The notes under the pieces are model-generated. The model ran no database searches and was not told where the DNA came from. It was given only the letters and a program-made list of their open reading frames with translations. A stretch of DNA of 64,000 bases from Lachnospiraceae bacterium (GTDB lineage Bacteria > Bacillota > Clostridia > Lachnospirales > Lachnospiraceae): contig JAILLN010000049.1 in NCBI GenBank assembly GCA_024693135.1, positions 124,001-188,000 of the forward strand, in the 5' to 3' direction. Shown piece after piece: positions 33,128 through 42,656 of this stretch. Positions within the stretch are counted from its first letter, which is position 1, and the number at the start of each line of letters is the position of its first letter. The translations under genes were made by a program, and so were the position numbers.

Positions 33128-34492
33128 CTAATTCCGGAAGGAATGGATCGGAGACGGGATCCTCCCTGCCCGGTTCACAAATCCATCGCAGCCAAAGCCA
33201 TTTACCGGCATAATGGGCGCATGCCCCAGAAGTCCTCCGAATTCCGCATGCTCCCCCACGCCCTTTCCGGCTACCGGGATGATCCTGACCGCCGTGGTCT
33301 TCTGGTTGATCATGCCGATCGCCATCTCATCCGCCAGGATCCCGGCTATGGTCTCTGCCTTCGTATCTCCGGGAACCGCGATCATGTCCAGCCCCACGGA
33401 ACATACAGAGGTCATGGCTTCCAGCTTTTCGATGGTAAGGGCTCCCGCCTCCACGGAATCGATCATCCCCTGGTCCTCGCTTACTGGAATGAAGGCTCCG
33501 GACAGGCCTCCTACCACATTTGCCGCCATGGCGCCGCCTTTTTTTACCTGATCGTTCAGCAGGGCAAGAGCCGCGGTAGTCCCCGGCGCACCGGCATATT
33601 CCACCCCGATCTCATGCAGGATATCCGCCACCGAATCGCCCACAGCCGGCGTAGGGGCCAGGGAAAGGTCTACGATCCCGAAGGGAATGCCCAGCCTTTT
33701 GGAAGCCTCGCTCGCCACAAGCTGCCCCACCCTGGTGACCTTGCAGGCCGTATCCTTGATGGTCTTGCAGAGGATCTCAAAGTTTTCACCCCTTACCTTT
33801 TCCAGGGCGGTCTTTACCACGCCGGGCCCGCTGACGCCCACATTGATGACCGCATCCGCCTCCGTCACCCCATGGAAGGCTCCCGCCATGAAGGGATTGT
33901 CATCCGGCGCATTGCAGAGGGTCACAAGCTTCGTACAGGCCAGGGAATCCCTGTCTGCCGTCTTCCGGGAAGCCTCCAGGATGATATCCCCCATAAGCCG
34001 TACCGCATCCATATTGATTCCGGTTTTGGTCGAGCCCACATTGACGCTTGACATGACGCGCTCCGTCCCCGCGAGGGCTTCCGGAATGGAACGGATCAGA
34101 AGCTCTTCCTTCGGGGTCTGTCCCTTCGATACCAGGGCAGAATATCCGCCGATGAAATTTACTCCCACTTCCTTCGCCGCCTGATCCATGACCTTGGCGA
34201 CCCGCACAAAGTCCTCTTCCCTCCTGCAGGCGGCTGAGCCGATAAGGCCGATGGGCGTCACGGAGAGCCGCTTATTTACGATGGGGATCCCGAATTCTGC
34301 CTCGATCTCCTCCCCCACCCTTACCAGATTCTCCGCCTTTTTGCAGATCTTATCCTGGATCCTTTCGCACAGACCGTCAAGGCTTGAATCCATGCAGTCT
34401 AAAAGCGAGATGCCCAGGGTGATGGTCCGCACGTCCAGGTTTTCTTTTTCGATCATTTCATTGGTCTCGAAGACCTCTCTCATATTGATCAT
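33128..34492 (-). CDS. PFL family protein (UPF0210, DUF711)
   Basis: About 454 residues, conserved in Bacillota and archaea, of unknown biochemical function; the fold is related to glycyl-radical-type pyruvate formate-lyase barrels but no glycyl-radical motif is expected. Family segments include [48 protein letters not shown] and the C-terminal [18 protein letters not shown] 34492 (MINMREVFE) has GGGGGAT upstream and fits the family N-terminus; ATG 34504 is possible. It follows the ACT-domain gene, its invariant partner. Confidence 0.92.
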   Translation of the reverse strand: MINMREVFETNEMIEKENLDVRTITLGISLLDCMDSSLDGLCERIQDKICKKAENLVRVGEEIEAEFGIPIVNKRLSVTPIGLIGSAACRREEDFVRVAKVMDQAAKEVGVNFIGGYSALVSKGQTPKEELLIRSIPEALAGTERVMSSVNVGSTKTGINMDAVRLMGDIILEASRKTADRDSLACTKLVTLCNAPDDNPFMAGAFHGVTEADAVINVGVSGPGVVKTALEKVRGENFEILCKTIKDTACKVTRVGQLVASEASKRLGIPFGIVDLSLAPTPAVGDSVADILHEIGVEYAGAPGTTAALALLNDQVKKGGAMAANVVGGLSGAFIPVSEDQGMIDSVEAGALTIEKLEAMTSVCSVGLDMIAVPGDTKAETIAGILADEMAIGMINQKTTAVRIIPVAGKGVGEHAEFGGLLGHAPIMPVNGFGCDGFVNRAGRIPSPIHSFRN

Positions 34493-34503
34493 GATATCCC
34501 CCA

Positions 34504-34776
34504 TCAGATCCTGTGCATGGAATCAAAGATCTCTTCCCGCCAGATCTTAATGGCCACGCCGATCTCCTCTCCCAGCTTTTCCAGCCCCTGGGAAAGCTCC
34601 ACGAAGGAGTCCTCTGCCCCGGAGACGTCCGTGATCATCATCATATTAAAATATCCGTTGACGATGGTCTGGCTGATATCCAGAATGTTGATCTTATGGT
34701 CTGCCAGATAGGTGCAGACCCTTGCGATGATGCCCACAGCATCATGCCCGACTACGGTAATGATCGCTCTTCTCAT
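34504..34776 (-). CDS. ACT domain-containing protein (UPF0237)
   Basis: 90-residue stand-alone ACT domain: [20 protein letters not shown], then [18 protein letters not shown] domains bind amino acids or similar small ligands to control a partner. In many genomes it is paired with the PFL/UPF0210 gene that follows it here, implying a shared pathway. AAAGGAT lies before ATG 34776. Confidence 0.93.
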   Translation of the reverse strand: MRRAIITVVGHDAVGIIARVCTYLADHKINILDISQTIVNGYFNMMMITDVSGAEDSFVELSQGLEKLGEEIGVAIKIWREEIFDSMHRI

Positions 34777-34788
34777 TTCTATCCTTTC

Positions 34789-37008
34789 TCAGTTTGACCA
34801 ATAGATGTCCAGAATATCCCCCGGCCTGAGCTTTTCCGCATAGTTTGCCCGCATGCCGTTCAGCTTCGTCACCACAAGCTTTCCCTTGGGCTTGGACAGG
34901 TCAAAATGGATCTGCTCAAAGACATCCACATAGATATAATCCTTCTTGCCCTTCAGCACCACCTCCGCTCCGTTGATCTTTACGGTAAGCTCCGTGGTGC
35001 CGTCGGGCATTTTTTTCTGCATGTCCTTCCAGTCCTTGCTCTCTTCCTTTCCTTCCTCCGGCTTCTGTTCCGGCCTTTCACCGCCCTTCCCCTCAGGAGC
35101 GGCCTCCGGGATCTCGGGACTGCTCTTTCTTTCGATCCCCGCCTCCTTCAGAAGTTCCTCAGCCTTTTTCTTTTCGGCTTCTTCCTTCTTTTTTGCCTTT
35201 TCCTCTTCCTTCTTTGCCACCTCTTCCGGATCCGGCATCAGCTCCTCCTGATGGATCTCCAGGTCTACCGAGAAATTCTCATATACCGGCATTTCGGAAT
35301 AGGCTTCTTCGTGGTTTACATAAATTTCGGAGTCGGATTCCTTCTGGATATCCAGGAATTCCAGGATCTGGGCGACGGTATAATAATCCCTCATCACCAC
35401 CTCATCCCCGTCCTGGATCTCATAATATCCGCTCTGGAGCTCCCCGTTGACCTCCGCAAACTTCGGCATGACCACGGTCTTTTCATTTACATTGATGCGG
35501 ATGGAGTCGGTATACTCCGGCAGGCTGTTGATGGGCACCACCGCATCGGCCCCGGCCGTGGAAGGCACCACGCGGATATTGTCCCCGGCCTTGATCCTGG
35601 CATTGATGGGCGCCGTCTCCCCGTTCAGGGTGATCACGGCTCCCTCTCCCAGCTCTCCCCTTACCACCCTCGTCTTTCCGTTGATGGTATAGGATACCTC
35701 CGCCCCCCTCTTGGGGAAAAGGTCCGCATTGGAAAAGCCGGCCTGCATGGCCGCATCCACCACCTGGAGATGGGCATTGTCATAGAGCTTGATCTGCATG
35801 TCATTGAAGCCCACAAAGATGAAATTATTATTCTGATTGTAATAATTCAGGCAGATGCCGATGGGCGTCACCAGCAGGGAATCCTTCTTGATCCGGGTAT
35901 CCTTGAAATCGATGTCCTTTAAGACCTCCTCCCCCCGGACAGCCACCCTCTCCGGGGCGATCTCCATCTCCTCAGCCAGGCATTTGGCAAAGATGGGCAC
36001 CTTGCCGCCGCCTCCCACTAAAAAGATGGCGCTCACGGGCTTCCCTCCGTTCAGCCTCTTGATCTGGTCGGAGATCTCCCGGGTAATGGTCTTGACGGTA
36101 GGAAGGAGCTTCTGCTCCACCTCCTCCGGGGTAGTCTTCTGCTTCAGGCCCATGATATCCGTAAACTCGATGGGCTTTCCTTCCAGGACATTGGTCTTGA
36201 TGTATTCCGCCTCGGCAAAGTCCGTCAGGAATTCCCTGGCGATGACCTCCGTCAGCTCGTCCCCGGCGCTGGGGATCATGCCGTAGGCCACGATGGCTCC
36301 GTCCCTGGTGACGGAGATATCGCTGGTACCCGCCCCGATATCCACCAGGGCAAGGTTCAGCATGCGGTAGGATTTCGGAATGGCCACCTCCATGGCGGCG
36401 ATGGGCTCCAGGGTCAGGTCGGCCACGTTGAGCCCCGCCATGCCCACGGCCTTATACAGACCGTCCACCACCTCATCCGGCAGGAAGGTGGCGATGACAT
36501 CTGCCCCGATCTCCGCGCCGCGGTGGTTTAAGAGCTCCGTCATCTGATATTTATTCAGATAATACCTCTCCACGGTATAACCCACCCGGTAGAAGCGCAT
36601 GTTCAGCGTATTGTTTTTCAGAAATTCCTCATAGGCCCGCTGGGCTCCCAGGATCTCCAGGGAATAGATGTCCTCGGAATTGATATCCCGCTCTTCCTCG
36701 AATTTCTGCTCCACATGGACAGTGACCGTGCGGAGCACCCGGCCCGCAGCCGCGATGCAGACATTATTCAAGGGCTGGCCGATCTTTCTCTGCAGCTCCG
36801 CCCTCACCTCTGCTATGGTATCCGAGACGGCGGCGATATCATGGATCTGCCCGTCCAGCATGGAGCGGGTCTCATGCATCTTCGTATGCATCGCCACCAC
36901 ATGAAAGCTTTTATTGAACATATATCCGACGGTACCCACCACGCTCCGGGTCCCGATGTCCAGGCCAAAGACCAGCTGTCCGGGATATCTGTCTGTTTTT
37001 GCAGCCAT
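34789..37008 (-). CDS. FtsA-like actin-fold ATPase with beta-grasp-like C-terminal repeats
   Basis: 739 residues from ATG 37008 (GAGGAG upstream). Residues ~12-385 are an actin-like ATPase of the FtsA/PilM group: phosphate 1 FGLDIGTRSVVG (14-25), phosphate 2 ALVDIGAGTSDIS (220-232), adenosine motif FLVGGGGKVP. The C-terminal 350 residues are not FtsA: three segments (~442-481, ~503-540, ~673-738) share a pattern of a beta hairpin, then NG, then GD plus hydrophobics (KAGDNIRVV, QDGDEVVM, RPGDILDIYW), like beta-grasp folds. Between repeats 2 and 3 is a Lys/Glu-rich coiled segment (~590-665). No FtsA membrane-targeting helix is seen. It is probably a cell-envelope or division scaffold. It lies in the polA-coaE operon. 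Confidence 0.85.
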   Translation of the reverse strand: MAAKTDRYPGQLVFGLDIGTRSVVGTVGYMFNKSFHVVAMHTKMHETRSMLDGQIHDIAAVSDTIAEVRAELQRKIGQPLNNVCIAAAGRVLRTVTVHVEQKFEEERDINSEDIYSLEILGAQRAYEEFLKNNTLNMRFYRVGYTVERYYLNKYQMTELLNHRGAEIGADVIATFLPDEVVDGLYKAVGMAGLNVADLTLEPIAAMEVAIPKSYRMLNLALVDIGAGTSDISVTRDGAIVAYGMIPSAGDELTEVIAREFLTDFAEAEYIKTNVLEGKPIEFTDIMGLKQKTTPEEVEQKLLPTVKTITREISDQIKRLNGGKPVSAIFLVGGGGKVPIFAKCLAEEMEIAPERVAVRGEEVLKDIDFKDTRIKKDSLLVTPIGICLNYYNQNNNFIFVGFNDMQIKLYDNAHLQVVDAAMQAGFSNADLFPKRGAEVSYTINGKTRVVRGELGEGAVITLNGETAPINARIKAGDNIRVVPSTAGADAVVPINSLPEYTDSIRINVNEKTVVMPKFAEVNGELQSGYYEIQDGDEVVMRDYYTVAQILEFLDIQKESDSEIYVNHEEAYSEMPVYENFSVDLEIHQEELMPDPEEVAKKEEEKAKKKEEAEKKKAEELLKEAGIERKSSPEIPEAAPEGKGGERPEQKPEEGKEESKDWKDMQKKMPDGTTELTVKINGAEVVLKGKKDYIYVDVFEQIHFDLSKPKGKLVVTKLNGMRANYAEKLRPGDILDIYWSN

Positions 37009-37042
37009 TGCTTTTTCTCTCCTCACCCCTTTAATCTTTATC

Positions 37043-38242
37043 TCACGACCTGCCAAGCAGGCGGTCTGCCATCTGCATGGCAAGCAGGACGGTCATGTCC
37101 GAATTGTAATGCTCCCATTCCCCCCAGCGCCCCAATCCAAAGATCTTCCGGTCCCCTGCGCTTTCCAGGATATAGGAGATCGCCTCCCTCTTCCGGATGG
37201 TATTCACCGGATAGGCATATTTATTCACATAATGCCAATGCCCATCCTCCAGGTCTGCCCTCTTTTTATTGCTCTCCGTCCAATAGCCCTTCGCGCCCGG
37301 GCAGAAATTGCAGCGGTAAAGGATCCGGTGATATTCCACGGATTCATCCGGGAAGTACATCCAGTGCGCATCCGTATCCACCGGCTCGTCATAATATTTC
37401 ACTACGATGGATACCGATTTGAGGCTCAGGATGCTGTCCAGGAATTTCTCGCTGACGCCCCTTATGGTTTCGAAGCTGGTCCAGGGTATGGTATTGATGA
37501 TGATGTCCGCCTTGTACTGGCCGTTGATGATCCGCCTTGTAAAATCCAGCTCGCTTACCTCCACGCCGTACTCGATCTTGTCCTTGATCCTTTCGGCCAT
37601 CCGAAGCCACAGCTCCCCATAGCCATGCTCCTTCGGATAATAAAAGCTGGCATGACCGGGCAGGCTCTCAAACACCCGGTCCCGCTTCAGGCAGCTGCGA
37701 AGGGTATCCTCAAAGGAAACATTGGGCAGCTTCTCCAGCCAGTAGGTGCCAAGCTTATCCAGATTCATGGACCACAGCTTGGAATTATACGGGATCATGT
37801 AGTCCTCTGCAATCTTTTCCCCCAGCTTCCATGGGATCCATTCGCTGAATTTTTCCGGCTTCTTCTGTCCGGTATTGCATCCGGCCTTTGCGATGGATAA
37901 AAGATGCGCGATCTGCTCGTCCTCCGGAAGCTGGAAGATGCTGGACTCCATGGGATAATCGATGATATTTTCCCCCAGGCGGATCTTGGAGATCCGGTCG
38001 TAGCGGTTCCATTCTTCCATGGGCATAAATTGAAAAAGAAAGTCATTGACCTCCGGACGCCGGACATCCAGGAAATGCCCTCCCCCGATATCCAGAGGCT
38101 TCCCATCGACGATGGCGCTCCGGCATAAGCCGCCGGCTTCCTCCTCCTTTTCCAGCACATAAAAGGATTCCTCTCCCATTTCGCGGAGCCGGTTTGCCAC
38201 AGTCAGTCCCGCAGGCCCGGCTCCCAGAATCAGATATTTCAT
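37043..38242 (-). CDS. FAD-dependent oxidoreductase, UDP-galactopyranose-mutase-like
   Basis: 399 residues. The N-terminal dinucleotide-binding motif GAGPAGLTVANRL with downstream acidic residue and EEAGGLCRS identifies the FAD fold; IGGGHFLD, YNSKLWSM and the C-terminal GLGRWGEWEHYNSD with following DMTV resemble the UGM/protoporphyrinogen-oxidase-like group. It may rearrange or oxidise a nucleotide sugar, but key UGM residues cannot be confirmed by eye. ATGA overlap with coaE upstream; 34 bases before the FtsA-like gene. A membrane or envelope role would suit the FtsA-like neighbour; this is inference. Confidence 0.8.
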   Translation of the reverse strand: MKYLILGAGPAGLTVANRLREMGEESFYVLEKEEEAGGLCRSAIVDGKPLDIGGGHFLDVRRPEVNDFLFQFMPMEEWNRYDRISKIRLGENIIDYPMESSIFQLPEDEQIAHLLSIAKAGCNTGQKKPEKFSEWIPWKLGEKIAEDYMIPYNSKLWSMNLDKLGTYWLEKLPNVSFEDTLRSCLKRDRVFESLPGHASFYYPKEHGYGELWLRMAERIKDKIEYGVEVSELDFTRRIINGQYKADIIINTIPWTSFETIRGVSEKFLDSILSLKSVSIVVKYYDEPVDTDAHWMYFPDESVEYHRILYRCNFCPGAKGYWTESNKKRADLEDGHWHYVNKYAYPVNTIRKREAISYILESAGDRKIFGLGRWGEWEHYNSDMTVLLAMQMADRLLGRS

Positions 38243-38868
38243 TCTCCCCCTCTTTTTTTCAGGATCTCCACGATCTGTTTTTCCGTATCCTCCACGGATC
38301 CGCTGTTATCGATCACCACAGGACAGGCCCTGCGGAATTCTTCATCGGAAAGCTGTGCCGCCATGATGGCGCTTATCTTTTCCTCGCTATAGCCCCGGGA
38401 CAGGCGGAGCCTTTCCCGCCGTATCTCTTCCCTGGCATAGATATACCAGATCTCATCCAGGATCTTGTCAAATCCATTTTCGAGAAGAAGAGCCGCTTCC
38501 ACAAACAAAAACCGGATCTGTCCCCTCTCTCTTTCCATGCGGAGGATAGCGCAGATCTCCTTCTTCACCGCCGGATGGATGATCGCATTGATCCTCTGCC
38601 TGAGGCGTTCATCCCCATAGATCAGGGAGGCCATTGCCTTGGGATCGATGGTCTGATCCGGATGCAGGATCTCCTTCCCCAGCAGGGATACGATGGGCTC
38701 ATAGCACCTTTCTCCGGGCTGCTCCAGCTCCTTTGCCAGCGTATCCGCCAGGATCACCCGGCAGGATGTATGCTCCTTAAGCAGGGAGAGTACCCGGCTT
38801 TTTCCTGCGCCCACTCCTCCCGTGATGCCCACGGCCGTAAAGAGCGCCGGAGCGTCAGTGCGCATCAT
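38239..38868 (-). CDS. coaE: Dephospho-CoA kinase
   Basis: Last step of CoA synthesis: ATP-dependent phosphorylation of dephospho-CoA. 209 residues with P-loop GGVGAGKS (~18-25), the DTLAKE motif, the CoA-domain HPAVKKEI and the C-terminal VVIDNSGSVEDTEKQI lid segment. The N-terminus has about ten extra residues before the usual TGGVGAGKS start. It overlaps the polA 3' end by 14 bases and the oxidoreductase by 4. Confidence 0.95.
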   Translation of the reverse strand: MMRTDAPALFTAVGITGGVGAGKSRVLSLLKEHTSCRVILADTLAKELEQPGERCYEPIVSLLGKEILHPDQTIDPKAMASLIYGDERLRQRINAIIHPAVKKEICAILRMERERGQIRFLFVEAALLLENGFDKILDEIWYIYAREEIRRERLRLSRGYSEEKISAIMAAQLSDEEFRRACPVVIDNSGSVEDTEKQIVEILKKRGGE

Positions 38869-41368
38869 AGAAATCCGCTCCGTTATGGATATCCACCTCC
38901 AGAGGAACGGCTAAGCTGCAGGCGCCCATCATCGCCGTTTTTAAGAGCTCCTTCACGGCTTCCTCCTCACCCGGAGCCGTCTCGATCAGAAGCTCATCAT
39001 GGACCTGCAATACCAGCCGGGACGCAAGCTTCTCCTCCCGGATCGCCTGACGGGTACGGATCATGGCAAGCTTCATGATGTCCGCCGCCGTGCCCTGGAT
39101 GGGCATGTTCATGGCCACCCTCTCCCCGAAGGATCTCTTCATGAAATTCGGATCCTTAAGCTCCGGCACCGGCCTCTTCCGCCCGAAATAGGTCTCGGCA
39201 TAACCGGTCTTTTTGGCCGATGCGATCAGGCCGTCCAGATACTGCTTCACCTGCGGATAGGTCTCAAAATACCGCTCGATATACTCCTGGGCCTCCTGTC
39301 TTGAGATCGAAAGCCCCTGGCTTAAGCCGAAGGAGCTGATGCCGTATACGATGCCGAAATTGACGGCCTTGGCGTTTCTCCTCATCAAGGGCGTCACTTC
39401 CTCAAAGGGGATATGAAAGACCTGGGAAGCCGTGATGGCATGGATGTCTTTATTCTGCCGGTAGGCTTCGATCAGCTTCTGGTCGCCCGAAAGGGAAGCC
39501 AGGATCCGAAGCTCGATCTGCGAATAATCCGCATCCGTAAAGGACCAGCCCTTCCTGGGAATGAATACCTTCCTCAGCTCCTTGCCCCTCTCTGAGCGGA
39601 TGGGGATGTTCTGCAGATTCGGATCTGCGCTGCTTAAGCGCCCCGTGGCGGTCACCGTCTGATGGAAGGTGGAATGGATCCTTCCTCCCTCATCGATATA
39701 ATCGGCCAGGGAATCCGTATAGGTCCCCTTCAGCTTGCTGAGCGTCCTGTATTCCAGGATCTTTGCCACGATGGGATAGTCCGGGGCAAGCTTCTCCAGC
39801 ACATCCGCCGCCGTGGAATATCCGGTCTTTGTCTTCTTGCCCCCTTTAAGTCCCATTTTCTCAAACAGGATAACCCCCAGCTGCTTCGGGGAATTGATAT
39901 TAAAGGCTTCTCCGGCATCTGCATGGATCTCTGCTTCAAGGGTACGGATCTCCTCCCCCAGCTGTTTAGAATACCGGACAAGAGCCTCCCTGTCCGCCGC
40001 GATCCCTTCCTTTTCCATCTCGGCAAGGACCCGGGTCAGGGGACGCTCCACCGTTTCAAAAAGCTCCTGCATTCCCCCCTCTTTGACCTCAAGATATCTC
40101 CTGGAGCCCACGGAAAATGCCTCCATGGCCGAAGCCCTCACATCCTCGAAGGGATCCCTGGCCGGAGTCAATGGATTGTTCAGATATTCCAGGATCAATA
40201 TATCCCTCAGGATCAGCTCCTCCGGGACACGGCAGGATGAAAGGAGCTTCTTTGCCCCCATGGTATAGCATACCGTCCCCTTCTTGGCAAGCCGTAAGAG
40301 CATTTCCTCCACAAGGGCAGACAGCCTGTCCATGGAAGCAAAAAAGGCCTCCTCCTTTGAATATACCCAGGCAAAGGTCTTCCCATCCCCGGCGACGGCG
40401 ATAAACTCCTTCGAAAGGGCCTCTTCGATGCTCTCCCGTAAGCCGGACTCCTCCGTGATCTCACGGAAAGCCTTCGTGTCCGCCTTTTCTTCCTGGATGT
40501 CACGGTCAAAATGCTTCAGCAGGCTCTTAAACCCAAGCCGCATAAAGAGCGAAAACGCTTCCTCCGTATAAAGATCCCGGATAAGCGCATCCTCAAAGGC
40601 AAAGTCCAGCTCTGCCTCTGTGTCGATGGTCGCCAGCTTTTTCGAGAGAACAGCCAGGTCAAAATTCTGCTCCAGGCTCTCCCTTATGCTCTTTTTTGTG
40701 ATCTCCGGGATATGCTCCCTTAAATTTTCTATGGTCTGGTACTGCTCGATGAGGCTTGTGGCCGTCTTCTCCCCGATCTTCGGTACCCCGGGGATATTGT
40801 CGGAGGAATCCCCCATCAATGCCTTCAGCTCAATGATCCCTTCCGGAGTCACATGATACTTTTCCAATACATCCGCGGCCAGAAAATCCTCCACGACCGT
40901 ATTCCCCTTTACGGTATGCGGCAGGCGGATCTTCACCGTAGACTCGGTGGCAAGCTGCAAAAGATCCCGGTCCCCGGAAAGAATGACCGCATCGATCCCT
41001 TCTTTTTCCGCCCTGCGGGACAGGGTTCCCAGAATGTCGTCTGCCTCGATCCCTTCCTTCGACACGGTCTTGACCTGCATGGCCGCAAGCAGCTCCTTGA
41101 TGATGGGGATCTGCTCCTTCAGCTCATCCGGCATGGCATGCCTGGTTCCTTTATAGGCCTCATACATCTTATGGCGGAAGGTGGGGGCATGCTCGTCAAA
41201 GGCCACGGCCAGGTAATCCGGCTTTTCTTCATCCAGCACCTTGATCAGGATATTTAAAAACCCAAGCAAGGCATTGGTATGGATTCCTTCGCTGTTTGTC
41301 AGCGTCGGAAGCCCATAAAATGCCCTGTTCATTATGCTGTGGCCGTCCACCAGCAGTATTTTTTTCAT
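38855..41368 (-). CDS. polA: DNA polymerase I
   Basis: 837 residues: N-terminal 5'-3' exonuclease (1-~290: LLVDGHSIMNRAF, GIEADDILGT, LMGDSSDNIPG, GEKTA), a middle 3'-5' exonuclease-fold domain, and a Klenow polymerase (~430-837: motif A FTDADYSQIELRILA, O-helix RRNAKAVNFGIVYG, motif C LQVHDELLIE). The middle domain lacks the DxE metal motif, so proofreading is probably absent, as in many Gram-positive PolA enzymes. GGGAGG precedes ATG 41368. First gene of the leftward run through coaE to PFL. Confidence 0.96.
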   Translation of the reverse strand: MKKILLVDGHSIMNRAFYGLPTLTNSEGIHTNALLGFLNILIKVLDEEKPDYLAVAFDEHAPTFRHKMYEAYKGTRHAMPDELKEQIPIIKELLAAMQVKTVSKEGIEADDILGTLSRRAEKEGIDAVILSGDRDLLQLATESTVKIRLPHTVKGNTVVEDFLAADVLEKYHVTPEGIIELKALMGDSSDNIPGVPKIGEKTATSLIEQYQTIENLREHIPEITKKSIRESLEQNFDLAVLSKKLATIDTEAELDFAFEDALIRDLYTEEAFSLFMRLGFKSLLKHFDRDIQEEKADTKAFREITEESGLRESIEEALSKEFIAVAGDGKTFAWVYSKEEAFFASMDRLSALVEEMLLRLAKKGTVCYTMGAKKLLSSCRVPEELILRDILILEYLNNPLTPARDPFEDVRASAMEAFSVGSRRYLEVKEGGMQELFETVERPLTRVLAEMEKEGIAADREALVRYSKQLGEEIRTLEAEIHADAGEAFNINSPKQLGVILFEKMGLKGGKKTKTGYSTAADVLEKLAPDYPIVAKILEYRTLSKLKGTYTDSLADYIDEGGRIHSTFHQTVTATGRLSSADPNLQNIPIRSERGKELRKVFIPRKGWSFTDADYSQIELRILASLSGDQKLIEAYRQNKDIHAITASQVFHIPFEEVTPLMRRNAKAVNFGIVYGISSFGLSQGLSISRQEAQEYIERYFETYPQVKQYLDGLIASAKKTGYAETYFGRKRPVPELKDPNFMKRSFGERVAMNMPIQGTAADIMKLAMIRTRQAIREEKLASRLVLQVHDELLIETAPGEEEAVKELLKTAMMGACSLAVPLEVDIHNGADFYDAH

Positions 41369-41427
41369 CTCGATCCTTTCCTCCCTGCCGGATAATATCG
41401 TCCCCTTCCCTGGAAGCCTTAAGCCGG

Positions 41428-41754
41428 CTAAAATAGGAAGAGCATCAAAAAGCAGGCCGCGATCATGAAGGCCGCGGTCCCCTCCACGATATAGATCCCG
41501 GACCGGATTCTATCTAATAAGAGAAGCGTCTCCTCCGTTGCATGGAGCTTTTTATCCAGCTCGCTGTCCAGATTCAGCGTCTCTCCGCTTTCCACCCGGC
41601 GGATCCCTTCTTCCAGCAGGAAATTGATCTCCATCTCGTCCCTGCAGTCCGGACAAGCCTTAAGATGGGCAAGAAGCCTTCTCGCATCCCCGACCTCCAG
41701 CCGCCCCTCCAGGTATCCCGGGATCAGGGACTCTATATCCTTGCACTCATTCAT
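41428..41754 (-). CDS. Small membrane protein with anti-sigma-type zinc finger
   Basis: 108 residues from ATG 41754 (MNECKDIESLIPGYLEGRL), the usual start of zf-HC2 anti-sigma zinc fingers; the frame can begin 6 codons earlier at 41772. Zinc ligands are Cys4, then HLKACPDC (His-x3-Cys-x2-Cys). A linker leads to one C-terminal membrane helix (FMIAACFLMLFLF). This is the RsiW/ZAS-like topology, but no ECF sigma gene is adjacent; the upstream neighbour is an alpha/beta-hydrolase. It may control a distant sigma factor or have another role. Confidence 0.7.
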   Translation of the reverse strand: MNECKDIESLIPGYLEGRLEVGDARRLLAHLKACPDCRDEMEINFLLEEGIRRVESGETLNLDSELDKKLHATEETLLLLDRIRSGIYIVEGTAAFMIAACFLMLFLF

Positions 41755-41761
41755 CTGCGTT

Positions 41762-42556
41762 TCAGATCCCATCCATCCAGGTCAGCAGCAGATCGATCCA
41801 GGGAGTACATTCTGCCTGGACCGACCCCGGCTCCTCCGGATGCTGGGTTCTCTGGTCTGCCAGGGACAGGCCGTGCTGCCCCTTTGCAAACATATGAAAT
41901 TCCGTCTGGATCTTATTCCTGCGAAGGGCATTCAGATACAGCAGGGAATTTTCCACAGGGACAGCATCATCCTCATAGGTGGTCCATATAAAGGTGGGCG
42001 GATTATCCTCCCCCACATGCTTCTCCATGGATACCTCCTCCAGCTTCTGCTTATTTTCTGCATCTGCCTCCCCCAGGAGATGGTCAAAGGATTCCCGGTG
42101 GGCAAATTCCCCGGAGGTGATCACCGGATAGCAGAGAGCCAGGGCGGCCGGCTTCACAAAGCCCATCTCCTTCCATACGGAAGCATAAGAAGCCGCCAGA
42201 TGCCCGCCTGCAGAAAAGCCCATGATGATGAGCTTATCCCTGTCGATGCTCCCCACCTTGCTGGCCTGATTGTACAGATACTGCATCGCCTGGCCTGCTT
42301 CCTTGAGAGCCGTGGGATAGGTGGCCGGGCTTACGGAATACCAGAGAACGGCGGCATTGAATCCATGATTATAAAATTCCATCGCCACAGGCTCGCCCTC
42401 TCTTTCACTGGTGAAAGCATATGCGCCTCCCGGACAGATCAGCACGGTCTTTCTCGGATTATTGAACATCTCCCCGCTTCTTTCATGAAAATACGTGGTA
42501 AGACGCGCATAGGGCATGGATCCTTCCGTCTTCATGATGATAGTCCTGTAGATCAT
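41762..42556 (-). CDS. Alpha/beta-hydrolase (BD-FAE/acetyl-esterase-like)
   Basis: 264-residue esterase-fold protein without a signal peptide, so cytoplasmic. Oxyanion strand CPGGAYAFTS, nucleophile elbow GFSAGGHLAASY (Ser), Asp in TYEDDAVPVENS and His in KGQHGLSLA complete the triad. Relatives remove acetyl or acyl groups from sugars and xylo-oligosaccharides, which would suit processing of imported carbohydrate from the adjacent ABC operon. AGGAGGAG precedes ATG 42556. It lies 100 bases behind the second binding-protein gene with no clear terminator between them. Confidence 0.87.
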   Translation of the reverse strand: MIYRTIIMKTEGSMPYARLTTYFHERSGEMFNNPRKTVLICPGGAYAFTSEREGEPVAMEFYNHGFNAAVLWYSVSPATYPTALKEAGQAMQYLYNQASKVGSIDRDKLIIMGFSAGGHLAASYASVWKEMGFVKPAALALCYPVITSGEFAHRESFDHLLGEADAENKQKLEEVSMEKHVGEDNPPTFIWTTYEDDAVPVENSLLYLNALRRNKIQTEFHMFAKGQHGLSLADQRTQHPEEPGSVQAECTPWIDLLLTWMDGI

Positions 42557-42656
42557 GGCTCTCCTCCTTCACTGCCTTTCTCTTTTATCCTTATCTTATT
42601 TATAACCTATCTTGAAATCTTTTTCCACCCCGGACGGGGAAGACCTTCCATTTCCC

